DNA of 64,000 nt from Campylobacter concisus (GCA_002092835.1 LVWL01000018.1:248001-312000); one strand, 5' to 3'; counted from the first letter of the stretch, positions 18,071-26,805 are shown. A program made the numbers and translations. The notes: a model not told the origin generated them from the letters alone.

Positions 18071-20229
18071 TAGAACTGCTCACCTCTTTTCAACAATTTT
18101 TTTAGGCGAGCAATCTGTACTTCTCCCAAGTCTTCCAAGAAAATTTCCCCGTTTTCAAGCTCCGTAACTAAATTTTCTATATTTATTTTGCTTTTCTGAA
18201 CTCTATTCTTTTCTGCTGCACTCATATCACGATTAACTATGTTCATTTTTTCTCTTTGAGATTTATCTGGATAAATAAAATCCAAAGTATAATTGTGAGA
18301 CTTTATTTTTTTATATTCATCAATTAATTTATCCATATCTTCTCCAACACCTAAAACTCTTACCCAGGCTTTACTTCTTGTTATAGCTGTAAATAACTGA
18401 TTCCTTTTCTTAGCTAAGTCATAATAAGAATCATAACAAGATTCAGCATTTATAACATATACCATAGCTGCCTCATTTCCTTTAGCTCTATAAATACCAG
18501 TAAATGCCACTGAGTCATTGTTTTCTGCAAAAAATATATCTGGTGTAGTATCTACTCCAGCTGTATGAGAATTGATATTTTTTTCAAAAAGCATAGCTCG
18601 AATAGGGGCTACATTTACTTTTGTAGTCAACGGATCAGGGTTAATTACAATAATATCATCTGTCCTTAATTCATCTTCTTCTAAATTAGTCTTTATTTGT
18701 TGAGCAACCCATTCATTCTGTTCTTCTTGACTTTTAAAAGACTTAAATATAATTAAATCATCGATATCAGAATGCTTTTCTAAGAATTCGGGACTACTTG
18801 ATGCAGTTCTTGCCAAAATAACATGCTTTCCATCTTCTAAAGTTCCTTCTTTTACCTCGTATCCAACATCCCCCCATAAGGAATGCTGCTCAAACATTTG
18901 TACCAAACCTGTTTTTGAATTTGTCTCGTTCTCTCTATATATGCCAAAGCCTAGTGCATGGGCTGTCACCAATGCAGGTCTTGAATTTCTATAGCACTTT
19001 TCAAGAATAATATCCTGTTGTGGTTTTCCTTCCTCAGGGGCATAAAATTTAACTTTCGGTGTTCCGTTTTCAAAATTACCAAATATCTCTTCCGGTGACG
19101 GTAGAGACTGTGTTCTTAAATTTTGCAACTCATCGTATGCGTAAACCAATCTTTTAGGATTCTTTGACATCTCATAACACATCCTCAAAAAGCTCGGCGA
19201 AAAATCTTGCGCTTCATCAACCAACACAGCATCAAATATCTCCATAACATTCGATTTTACTTCATTTAATGCTTTTTCACATGTTTCTCCAAATGGATCT
19301 AATGAGCCAAACCTATTTCTCGCTGTTCTATAATCTCTATATTGCACATTGTTTAAAGCACAAAAAGTATAGTATATCCCATTATTATCTCCGCCGCCAG
19401 AAGAACCCCATGCATGCATAATTTGCAAATTATCCCAATCGGGTTCTTCGTTTGTTTGTTCTATATAAAATGTATTAATTAATCGTCTAAGTTGCCCTTT
19501 TAACGATCTTGTATTAAATGTAATGGCTATCTTCCAGTCAGGATGCTGAGCATGCAAATAAGCTGCTTTTAATGCAAGTACTATTGTTTTCCCCGATCCA
19601 GCTAATCCGCGTATCCTTTGCACCCCCTCAACAGTTTCTATTACCGCTTGACTCTGTCTGTTATCTAAATTAGCAATAGAGTCCTCCAGTGTCTTTAGCT
19701 TAGCACCCTTGGAATTAGCACTTAAAACCTCTTTTCTCTTCTTCCCTTTTCTAATGGTTGAAATTGCTTGTAGAACTGAAACTAAATCATTATAATACTC
19801 TTGGTCTTTCCATTCCACCTCTGAAATACATTTTGTCATGGTATTAATATTACATAAAGGATAGTCCTTATTATAGTCTGTTAGCAATTCAATAAATGGA
19901 GCAAAAGTTATCACATTTATATCAACACACAATTGCCTTTTTTTCACCAATTGTTTGTATCCTTTTAATTTGGATTCAACTTTATTAGCACAGTCATCCT
20001 GGATTTCTTCATAACCTTCAATATTCTTATTTTCAACTAAATTAAAAATAACCAATCCCTTTTTTTTAGAGATCCATAATGCATCTATAGGATACGCCCC
20101 CTCTACAGTTCCTATTATTGGGTATCCAATATATAGATATCCTTCTAAGTCACTCTCCATTTGAAAATATTTTTTTAATTCTTCACTGGCTAATGGTTTT
20201 TGCGTTGACCCAATAATTATATTTACCAT
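18070..20229 (-). CDS. UvrD/Rep-like superfamily 1 helicase with an extra N-terminal domain
   Basis: The 719-aa protein has SF1 helicase motifs in order: Walker A GLAGSGKT (about residue 211), motif II VLVDEAQDFSPSFLR, motif III VYAYDELQNLR, motif IV LEKCYRNSRPALV, motif V IYRAKGNEAAMVYV and motif VI LFTAITRSKAWVRV. The first 170 residues contain PIDALWISKKKGLVIFN, reminiscent of NERD/PD-(D/E)xK-like folds but without a clear catalytic E-x-K. The gene has a strong AAAGGAG site, low G+C and a decayed IS upstream. It forms a two-gene operon with the DUF2290-like gene. A mobile defence module is a reasonable guess, but DNA repair is not excluded. Confidence 0.8.
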   Translation of the reverse strand: MVNIIIGSTQKPLASEELKKYFQMESDLEGYLYIGYPIIGTVEGAYPIDALWISKKKGLVIFNLVENKNIEGYEEIQDDCANKVESKLKGYKQLVKKRQLCVDINVITFAPFIELLTDYNKDYPLCNINTMTKCISEVEWKDQEYYNDLVSVLQAISTIRKGKKRKEVLSANSKGAKLKTLEDSIANLDNRQSQAVIETVEGVQRIRGLAGSGKTIVLALKAAYLHAQHPDWKIAITFNTRSLKGQLRRLINTFYIEQTNEEPDWDNLQIMHAWGSSGGGDNNGIYYTFCALNNVQYRDYRTARNRFGSLDPFGETCEKALNEVKSNVMEIFDAVLVDEAQDFSPSFLRMCYEMSKNPKRLVYAYDELQNLRTQSLPSPEEIFGNFENGTPKVKFYAPEEGKPQQDIILEKCYRNSRPALVTAHALGFGIYRENETNSKTGLVQMFEQHSLWGDVGYEVKEGTLEDGKHVILARTASSSPEFLEKHSDIDDLIIFKSFKSQEEQNEWVAQQIKTNLEEDELRTDDIIVINPDPLTTKVNVAPIRAMLFEKNINSHTAGVDTTPDIFFAENNDSVAFTGIYRAKGNEAAMVYVINAESCYDSYYDLAKKRNQLFTAITRSKAWVRVLGVGEDMDKLIDEYKKIKSHNYTLDFIYPDKSQREKMNIVNRDMSAAEKNRVQKSKINIENLVTELENGEIFLEDLGEVQIARLKKLLKRGEQF

Positions 20230-20330
20230 AACAATTCTCCTTTTATTAATTTCACCATATCATTTACTTTTATCTACCACATAACGTTACCGACCAGAGA
20301 GGAGGTTTTCTCTATTATTTTTTGACTTAA

Positions 20331-21195
20331 GACAAGTCAAATGGATTCTCTATTATAAATTTTAATAAAATGCGATAAAAGCTCTTTTATAGAAACGTCA
20401 CTTGTGTAAGTACTTTGCTTGTTTTGTACTTTTGGTATTATTATATCTAAAATTCGCATTTCTTCGAGTCAAACAAGAAATTCTCTTTTCTTATCCCTGT
20501 TAAATTTAGCTAGTCTATGCTTGTGGCGTATCCCCGTCTGCTTGTAGTGGCAAGATGAAGTCGCAACTAAAAAGTTTTCTATACCATTGATATGGTTTTT
20601 ACTATTAGTAAATTCATTCTTTGAGTGTTTTACTCTATAATGAGCTTTGGCTCCATAATCTACCAATCCGTCATAAGCTTTCCAGTAATCAGAATAAATC
20701 GTGCTCTCGTCTAATTTGTCAAACTCCGATAATATCAGTATCAGTTCATTTACAGAACAGTTTTTAACTATTTGGATATAGATCTTACCGTCACGCTTTA
20801 GCATTCCGAATAGCGGAGTTTTATTTGCTACGCGCCTCCACCTCTTTTACCCCTTGCACTTTTAGACCCGAAGTAGCTTTCGTCTATTTCTATCTCGCAT
20901 GAAACTTAGATACTTTTAACTTCGCTACGCTCGTTACTTTTTAAGATCTCGCACTCGCTAGCCATTAAAATTCTGATGTTGTTGGTTATTTTATCCAAGA
21001 GAGTGTAAGTGCAAAATTGATTGTTTTTTCTGATATTTTGGTAAAATCTTCTATTTTTTACAGCTTCTATATCGGCCGAGAAATACCATAAAATCTCTCT
21101 AAATTTATTTTCCAAAATTCTGGAGCGGACTATATGCTTATTTTTCATCGCTCTCATCGTAACTTAATACTCTTTATGCTTGCGTTAAGTTACAA
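20331..21195 (-). mobile_element. Decayed second IS1595-family copy with broken transposase
   Basis: The right part (minus strand from about 21157) reads MKNKHIVRSRILENKFREIL, matching the start of the transposase at 5790. After a disrupted centre the left part reads KRDGKIYIQIVKNCS, IYSDYWKAYDG and FTNSKNHINGIENF. Relative to the first copy it has an extra segment of about 36 bp after the ENF codons (near 20534-20570) and several stops. Terminal sequences resemble those of the first copy (GACTTAAG at the left, GTTAAGTTAC at the right), so the ends given are approximate. The element is inactive. Confidence 0.7.
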
Positions 21196-21224
21196 TAAAT
21201 CTTAAATTTTATCTTTTTTTACGC

Positions 21225-22553
21225 TTAAAAAATCTTCCCACCGAACATCTCATACATCGCCTTTTCCTCGCCCCAAAGTTCGCGGTGCTTTTTGATACAG
21301 GATTTTATCGCGCCCGCGAGATATAGCACGTCTTGCTCGGTGTGCGTGTAGTGCAGGCTCACGCGTACGAAGCCGGGCTTGCTCTCAGGCATGCGCCCCT
21401 CCTTGATACCCAGCAGATCGTGAGCGTACGGCCCCGCGCACATCACGCCCGCGCGCGTCTGGATACCGAAGTCGTTACTTAGGCTCGCGGCGAAATCATA
21501 CGCCGAGACGCCGCGCACGTTAAAGGAAATTATCGGCAGCCGCGGCGCGCCCTTTGGAGCGTAGTTTATGATCTCGTCAATGCCTGCTAGCTCGCTCTCA
21601 AAGAGTCGCGCTAGCTCGTCCTCGTCGCTTTTTATTTGCTCGAAGCCCACCTCGTTTCGCAGCGCATATGCCAAATTTGCCCGCATAAGCCCGATTATGG
21701 GCGGCGTACCGCCTTCTTCTAGCTGCTCGGGATTTTTTAAAAACACGTGCCCTTCGCGGCTAGCGTAGGCGACTGTTCCGCCCGCGGCAAAGGTCGGCAC
21801 ATCGCTGTTAAGTAGCTCCTTTTTGATCGCCAAAAGCCCGCAGCTTGCGACTCCGCCGAGTAACTTATGCGGCGAGAGAAAAATAGCGTCGAAGTAATTG
21901 CAGTCTAAATTTGCGTGTGAGCTCAGCGCCGCGCAGTCAAAGGCGATGATGCCGCCCGCAGCCCTGATTAGCTCGCTGATCTTTTTATAATCACTGACGA
22001 CGCCCGTGACGTTTGAGGCTGCGCTAAACGAGCCGATGATACGGCGCCCTGTATTAATCTTCAAGATGCGCTCAAGCGCGAGCAGATCGATCTCGCCCGA
22101 TTCGCTAAGCGGCACGCGCAGGTAGTCGCAAAGCCCCTCGCGAAAGCTAAGCTCGTTTGAGTGGTGTTCGTAGGGCGAAACGAGCACGAGCGGAAGCTGC
22201 GCGGCGCGTAAATTTGCCTCGCCGATTGCGCTTCTGGTTGCAGGCGGCAAGTAGATGCCAAGCAGCTCCTGAAATTTCTTGATCGCGGCCGTCGCACCCT
22301 GTCCGCAGGCGATGAGACAAAACCGCTCGTCAACCCCCAGTAGCTTTTTTAAGCTCTCTCTCGCGTCCTCGTAGTGACGCTGCGTGATGATGGCGCTGGA
22401 GCTGCTGTCAGAGTGGGTGTTGGCGTAGGTTTTGAGGGCGTCTGCTATCTCGCGCTCTACGGGCTCATAAGCAAGCCCCGAAGCCGCGAAATCAAAATAA
22501 TGCACGCCCGGTTTTAGGATGATATTTTTTTGTATTTCGTCTAAATTTAGCAT
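21225..22553 (-). CDS. Class V aminotransferase, cysteine desulfurase-like (PLP enzyme)
   Basis: The 442-aa protein has the fold-type I PLP pattern of the NifS/SufS group: an N-terminal YFDFAASG, VLVSPYEHHSNELSFREG, the Asp in GGIIAFDCAALSSHA, the PLP-binding lysine in DAIFLSPHKLLGG and, near the C-terminus, IQTRAGVMCAGPYAHDLLG, where the Cys matches the desulfurase active-site position. It may release sulfur or selenium from cysteine or selenocysteine. A link to Mo-cofactor sulfuration or selenium supply for the nearby formate dehydrogenases is inference from location. Codon use is GC-rich like the fdh genes. Confidence 0.72.
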   Translation of the reverse strand: MLNLDEIQKNIILKPGVHYFDFAASGLAYEPVEREIADALKTYANTHSDSSSSAIITQRHYEDARESLKKLLGVDERFCLIACGQGATAAIKKFQELLGIYLPPATRSAIGEANLRAAQLPLVLVSPYEHHSNELSFREGLCDYLRVPLSESGEIDLLALERILKINTGRRIIGSFSAASNVTGVVSDYKKISELIRAAGGIIAFDCAALSSHANLDCNYFDAIFLSPHKLLGGVASCGLLAIKKELLNSDVPTFAAGGTVAYASREGHVFLKNPEQLEEGGTPPIIGLMRANLAYALRNEVGFEQIKSDEDELARLFESELAGIDEIINYAPKGAPRLPIISFNVRGVSAYDFAASLSNDFGIQTRAGVMCAGPYAHDLLGIKEGRMPESKPGFVRVSLHYTHTEQDVLYLAGAIKSCIKKHRELWGEEKAMYEMFGGKIF

Positions 22554-22736
22554 TTTTTACTCTTTAAATTTGATGCGGTAATTATATTAAATTTTCGCAA
22601 ATTTAGGGCTTTTGCGGTGGAAATGATTTAGTAAATTTGGAGATTAAATTTGAGCAAGTTAAATTTAACCGCAAAGCGGCAAATTTAACTTAATAAAGCA
22701 GAGAATCGCGAGACACAGAGGCTCACGACCATTTTA

Positions 22737-22925
22737 TTATTTATTTATAAAATTTTTTTCTAGCCACTCGATAGCTTTTGCCTCAGTTTCGAAGCGTCCG
22801 CTTTTAGCGACCTGATTCTGCCCCTCGTAGAAGCGAATCCTGATACCGTCTTGGACGCTATCTACCTTTACTCTAGTGATCTTGTCTTTGTTTAGATAGA
22901 CCCTATCGTTTAGTTTTACGTACAT
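22737..22925 (-). CDS. Small conserved-looking hypothetical protein (62 aa)
   Basis: The 62-aa soluble basic protein contains YVKLNDRVYLNKDKITRVKV, RIRFYEGQN and EAKAIEWLEKNFI. No family is recognised. It has a good Shine-Dalgarno (AGGGAG), lies 27 nt after the ModE-like gene on the same strand and shares its codon style, so it is probably the third gene of the fdhD-modE operon. Confidence 0.65.
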   Translation of the reverse strand: MYVKLNDRVYLNKDKITRVKVDSVQDGIRIRFYEGQNQVAKSGRFETEAKAIEWLEKNFINK

Positions 22926-22952
22926 TTTTTCTCCCTTAAATTTGATGTGGTT

Positions 22953-23720
22953 TTATTTCTTTTTATCTTTTGCGTCGTTTTTGGTCGAGTCCTTTTTCTC
23001 GCCGTCTTTTTTCAAAAATAGCTCCTTAAAGCGCTTATCCGCAAAGTCCTCGATGTCGTTTTGTAGCTGCCTATAGGCGTTTATGAGCTCGTGCGCGCGC
23101 TCGTTTAGCGTCGTGCCGGCATTTTCGCCGCCGCCTTGCTTGGTGGTAAAGAGCTCCTCTTTTAGATTTTTTTGCAAAATTTGCAGATGATTCCAGCATT
23201 TTTTATAGTTCATGCCTAGGATTTCGGCGGCCTTTGAGATCGAGCCGACCTCGGCGATGACGTCCAGGACTTCGGTTTTGCCCTTACCGAAAATCAGCTC
23301 GCCCTCGTCGTTTTCTATCCAAGTTTTGGTTTTTACTCTCATCTTTTTTCCTTTCTTCTCCTTAAAACACCCCAGCTGGCAGTATTTTACGTCGATTTTA
23401 TAGTCTTTTAGCGTCGAGCGGATCGTCTTTAGCCCCACGCCCGCAGCTGCGTCTCTAGCGTCTTTGCACAGTATTCTGCCCTTTTCGTCGGTCATTTGCT
23501 TTAGCTGCGTCATCACGGTGTATTTGCCGCGTCCGTTTTCCAGTCCGCCAAACTGCCCCAGCTCGCAGTTGTCGATCTTTACGCCCATTTTTTCGACCTC
23601 GTCGCTAACCTCGCCGATCTCTACGCCTAGCTTTGCAGCGATCTTAAACGCCGCTCCGCAGTCCAGCCTGCCATTTGGATTTAGCAGTTTTTCGATCAGT
23701 TCTCGGATTTGCTCACTCAC
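22953..23720 (-). CDS. modE: ModE-like regulator with a duplicated N-terminal Cys domain
   Basis: The 255-aa protein has a ModE-type winged helix-turn-helix at about residues 145-215 (GSISKAAEILGMNYKKCWNH, TTKQGGGENAGTTL), the DNA-binding part of the molybdate repressor. In front of it lie two tandem copies of a segment of about 40 residues with the pattern C-x~30-C-x-L-G-x-F (C21/C52 and C85/C114: KIDNCELGQFG, KIDVKYCQLGCFK). The usual C-terminal molybdate-binding (TOBE) domains of E. coli ModE are missing, replaced by a lysine-rich tail. It overlaps fdhD by 8 nt. It is the best candidate to bind the inverted repeats at the tup, fdh and fdhD promoters. Confidence 0.8.
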   Translation of the reverse strand: MSEQIRELIEKLLNPNGRLDCGAAFKIAAKLGVEIGEVSDEVEKMGVKIDNCELGQFGGLENGRGKYTVMTQLKQMTDEKGRILCKDARDAAAGVGLKTIRSTLKDYKIDVKYCQLGCFKEKKGKKMRVKTKTWIENDEGELIFGKGKTEVLDVIAEVGSISKAAEILGMNYKKCWNHLQILQKNLKEELFTTKQGGGENAGTTLNERAHELINAYRQLQNDIEDFADKRFKELFLKKDGEKKDSTKNDAKDKKK

Positions 23721-24495
23721 GGATTCTCTCCGCGCCGCTATATACGTTTATGTTTTCGCCGCGCGCAAAGCCGCACAGCGTGAGGTTAAATTTACGCGCT
23801 ATCACGACGCCAAGGCTAGTCGGAGCCGTGCGCGAGACGAGTACGGGGATGCCGTGCATGACGGCCTTTGCGACCATCTCGGAGCTGAGCCTGCCACTCA
23901 CCATCAAAAACGAATTTTGTAGCTGCGAGCCTGCCAGTACCGCTTTGCCGACGGCTTTATCTATGGTGTTGTGCTGAGCGATATCCTCGCCGATAAAAAA
24001 CTGCTCGCCGCTAACAAAAAGCTTGGCCGTGTGCACGCAGCCCGTCATCTCGTATAGCTCGCACTGCGTGTAAAACTGCCCCATCTGGCGTAAAATTTCG
24101 TCTTTGTTAAATTTGACGTCGGCCTTTATAGCGCGCGCTGCCATAGCCTCAGGGTCGATGTTTGCCGTCGAGCTGCGCCCGCAGCCGCTGATTATCACCT
24201 TTTCCTCGTCAAACTGCTCGAGGCGCTTTTCGTTGATTTTAGCCTTTACCCGCACGCTTAAAGCATCCTCTGAAAGCTCTATACTCTCGATATCCTCAGG
24301 GCTTGCGATCAAATTTTCGCTGATGAGATAGCCTGCAGCTAGTGCCTCCTGATCGGTCGGAGTTGCCATGAGCGCGCCGAAACGCTTGCCGTTTATGTAG
24401 ATCTCAAGCTTGATCTCGCGCACCAAAATATCATCAACGACGCTTTTTTGCGCGCCTTTAAATTTGGTGATTTGGGTCGTAAAAATAGGTTGCAT
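23713..24495 (-). CDS. fdhD: Formate dehydrogenase accessory sulfurtransferase FdhD
   Basis: FdhD carries sulfur to the bis-MGD cofactor, which formate dehydrogenase needs for activity. The 260-aa protein shows the family segments YLISENLIASPEDI, VIISGCGRSSTAN (catalytic Cys region), MTGCVHTAKLF, GEDIAQHNTIDKAVGKAVL and SGRLSSEMVAKAVMHG, with a C-terminal NLTLCGFARGENINVY. It leads the fdhD-modE-62-aa operon. A 23-bp inverted repeat lies about 140 nt upstream. Confidence 0.95.
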   Translation of the reverse strand: MQPIFTTQITKFKGAQKSVVDDILVREIKLEIYINGKRFGALMATPTDQEALAAGYLISENLIASPEDIESIELSEDALSVRVKAKINEKRLEQFDEEKVIISGCGRSSTANIDPEAMAARAIKADVKFNKDEILRQMGQFYTQCELYEMTGCVHTAKLFVSGEQFFIGEDIAQHNTIDKAVGKAVLAGSQLQNSFLMVSGRLSSEMVAKAVMHGIPVLVSRTAPTSLGVVIARKFNLTLCGFARGENINVYSGAERIRE

Positions 24496-24629
24496 GATTT
24501 TCCTTAATTTTTGCGAAATGATAGCTTGAAAATCTAAATTTAAGATTTGATTGTAGTGAAATCTTGCTTAAATCAAGAAAAAACTTAAACTATTTTTAGT
24601 ACGATTTTATCGGTATCTGATGATGATTT

Positions 24630-24652
24630 ATATATGCAAATTTAGCATATAT
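24630..24652. promoter_or_regulatory. Candidate operator upstream of fdhD (ATATATGC-N7-GCATATAT)
   Basis: A perfect 8-bp inverted repeat with a 7-nt AT-only spacer, the longest of the three related sites, lies 135 nt upstream of fdhD. Since fdhD is followed by the modE-like gene, control by ModE would be autoregulation. Binding is not shown. Confidence 0.6.
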
Positions 24653-24925
24653 CTTAAGATATTTTTTGACTAAGATTTTATCATTATCTATTATTTGTAT
24701 AAGAAATAAAAGAATAGTAAAAAATATTATAAGGCTAGAATTGGATCGCACATAACTTGCTGTATATAGGTTAAATCTTGAAAAATTATAAATATAATTT
24801 GCAGCCTGACGTAAGACCGAGAAGGAAATTTATATTATAGAGTCAAATTAAAAAAACTAATTTTTGTCAAGCTGTATTTTACTGTTATATAGTCCGTGCA
24901 CGACTCAAACACGCCGACCGTATAT

Positions 24926-24960
24926 AAAAAGCCCTTAATTATATTCATTAAGGGCTTTTT
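24926..24960. terminator. Strong rho-independent terminator with no upstream gene
   Basis: The stem AAAAAGCCCTTAAT / ATTAAGGGCTTTTT (14 bp, 7-nt loop) works on either strand. On the plus strand nothing codes between it and the fdhD promoter, so it may end an untranslated RNA from about 24700-24925. On the minus strand it would stop transcripts running towards fdhD. Confidence 0.7.
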
Positions 24961-24965
24961 ATATG

Positions 24966-25106
24966 AAAACTTAGACATTTTGCCGATGAAAAATCATTTT
25001 CGAGCGATAAGGTTTCGTCTAAGTTTTTATATTTTTCTTTTTGCCTAGACAAAGAAAAATATCGGCCGTCTGCCAAGACCTTACAGCAAACTCATTTGAG
25101 TTTGCT
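24966..25106. repeat. Cluster of three strong inverted repeats in gene-free DNA
   Basis: Three perfect inverted repeats follow each other: AAAACTTAGAC (24966-24976) / GTCTAAGTTTT (25017-25027); ATATTTTTCTTT (25029-25040) / AAAGAAAAATAT (25051-25062, 10-nt loop); and AGCAAACTCA (25085-25094) / TGAGTTTGCT (25097-25106). Alternative pairings exist (GTCTAAG with CTAGAC). The block does not code for protein. It could be a structured RNA, a genome-wide intergenic repeat or a mobile-element end. Confidence 0.6.
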
Positions 25107-25568
25107 AAGTAAGTACTAACATATTGTCTTATGTAAGGGTTGTTTATTCTTGATGTTTTGATAAATGATATTAAGTTCTAAGACTATACGATGGAATTAG
25201 AAGCTGTTATTTTTTATTAAGTTAAAGTAAATTTTGGTTTATAGGGAAATTTACTTTTGTTTTTTTATTTGGCATTTTAGCGCAAATTTTAAAAATTGAG
25301 ATTTTGTTGGTTTTTATATAGCATAAATAAAGATTAAAGTAGAGATTGTTTTTTGAGCAAGAAATAAAAATCAAAAAGAAGAGTATTTTTGTGCGGGATT
25401 AAGATTATTTAATAAAACAAGCGTCGCTATAATATAGCTGTATTAGTTTTCGCAGTCGTATTAACCCCTCGATTTAGTTGCGTTTTGAATATGCCCATGT
25501 TATAAGAGCCTTATTTTTCCAAATCCTAACTATCGTATCCGCAAGAATCCCGTCTTGAGAATCGACAA
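25107..25568. other. AT-rich stretch without a gene
   Basis: No ORF with coding character, tRNA or clear repeat is seen between the inverted-repeat block and the hsdR remnant. It probably contains what is left of the lost hsdR N-terminal part or of upstream R-M genes, but no similarity can be read from it. Confidence 0.45.
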
Positions 25569-26805
25569 AGCTTAATAATTTACGGCGAAGAGATAGATTT
25601 GCTTATCGTCGTGGATAAGCTTTTAACAGGCTTTGACGCGCAAAGAGCAAGCACGCTTTATATAGATAAACAGCTAAAAGAGCATAATCTGCTCCAAGCC
25701 ATAGCTAGAGTAAATAGGCTTTATGACGGAAAAGACTACGGCTACATTATTGATTATAGAGGGCTTTTAGGCGAGCTTGATCAGGCGCTTACTAGCTGCG
25801 TCGCTAAGTGGCTTTGACTCAGAGGATATAACTGGAGCTGTGATAGACGTAAGAAGCGAGATAATAAAGGCTAAGACTTACTATACTCATCTGGACGATC
25901 TTTTTAGCGGTGTGAAATTTAAAGACGATCTGGAAAGCTACGTGGCGGTTTTAGAGGATGTGCAAAAACGAGATGACTTTAAAGAGTGGCTATCACAGTT
26001 TGCTAGGGCGTTTAAGCTAGCGCTTTCAAGCGAGAGAATTTCTGATATCTTAAGCGAAGAGGAGATCAAAGCTTATAAGCAAAGGGTTAAATTTTATAAC
26101 GAGCTAAGAAAGGCTGTGCAGCTAAGGTATCATGAGGCTTGCGACTTTGGCAAATACGAAGCACAGATGCAAAAGCTACTCGATACTTATGTAAATGCAC
26201 AAGGGGTCAATGAGCTTACAAAGCTCGTAAATATCTTTGAGACGGAATTTGACGATGAGGTGCAAAGAGTCGAGGGCAAAAACGCAAAGGCTGATACGAT
26301 CATCAGCGCCGTAAGCGCGGTGGTAAAAGAGAAAATGGACTCAAATCCAGCCTTTTATAAATCAATAGCGCAGCAGATACAAGATATCATCGAAGAATAC
26401 AAGGCAAAAAGGCTAAGTGAGGAAGAAAAGCTTGCCAAAGCAAAACTGCTAAAAGACCTCATAACTGGCGCTTTAAAGCCAAATGAAGATAGGTATCCAA
26501 AAGAATTTAATGGTAAGAAAATTTTATTTGCTATCTATGATAATTTGCTTGACATTTTGGCAGATGTGGAGCTTGTGGATATTGAGGCGGTTGCTAAAAA
26601 TTTGAGCGTGAAATTTTATGAAATTTATGAAGAAGCCTCAAAAAAACCAGAATGGCACAAAAATAAAGACGTAGAAAATGAGATAACAAGCGCGATGGAA
26701 GATGCTCTTTGGGGTGTTGAGGACGAGCATGGAATTTCTATCGACGATAAAGAGAAAATTTATCAAACCATCCGAGGAATAGGGATAAGCTTTTATGCAA
26801 AGTGA
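25569..26805 (+). pseudogene. hsdR: Type I restriction enzyme R subunit (HsdR), C-terminal remnant
   Basis: HsdR is the ATP-dependent translocase/nuclease of type I restriction systems. The remnant begins in the second motor domain (LLIVVDKLLTGFDAQRASTL, LLQAIARVNRLYDGKDYGYI, DYRGLLGELDQAL), shifts frame near 25795, then continues as SLSGFDSEDITGAVIDVRSE and a long helical C-terminal domain. About two thirds of the usual protein of roughly 1000 aa, including the nuclease and first motor domains, is missing. The end overlaps the YgjP-like gene by 11 nt, as in intact hsdR-metallopeptidase operons. No hsdM or hsdS gene is beside it. Confidence 0.82.

Noticed and set aside
24700-24925. A tRNA-Sec (selC) gene before the orphan terminator
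   Set aside because: I looked because of the selenoproteins, but no acceptor stem, TCA anticodon loop or T arm can be formed.
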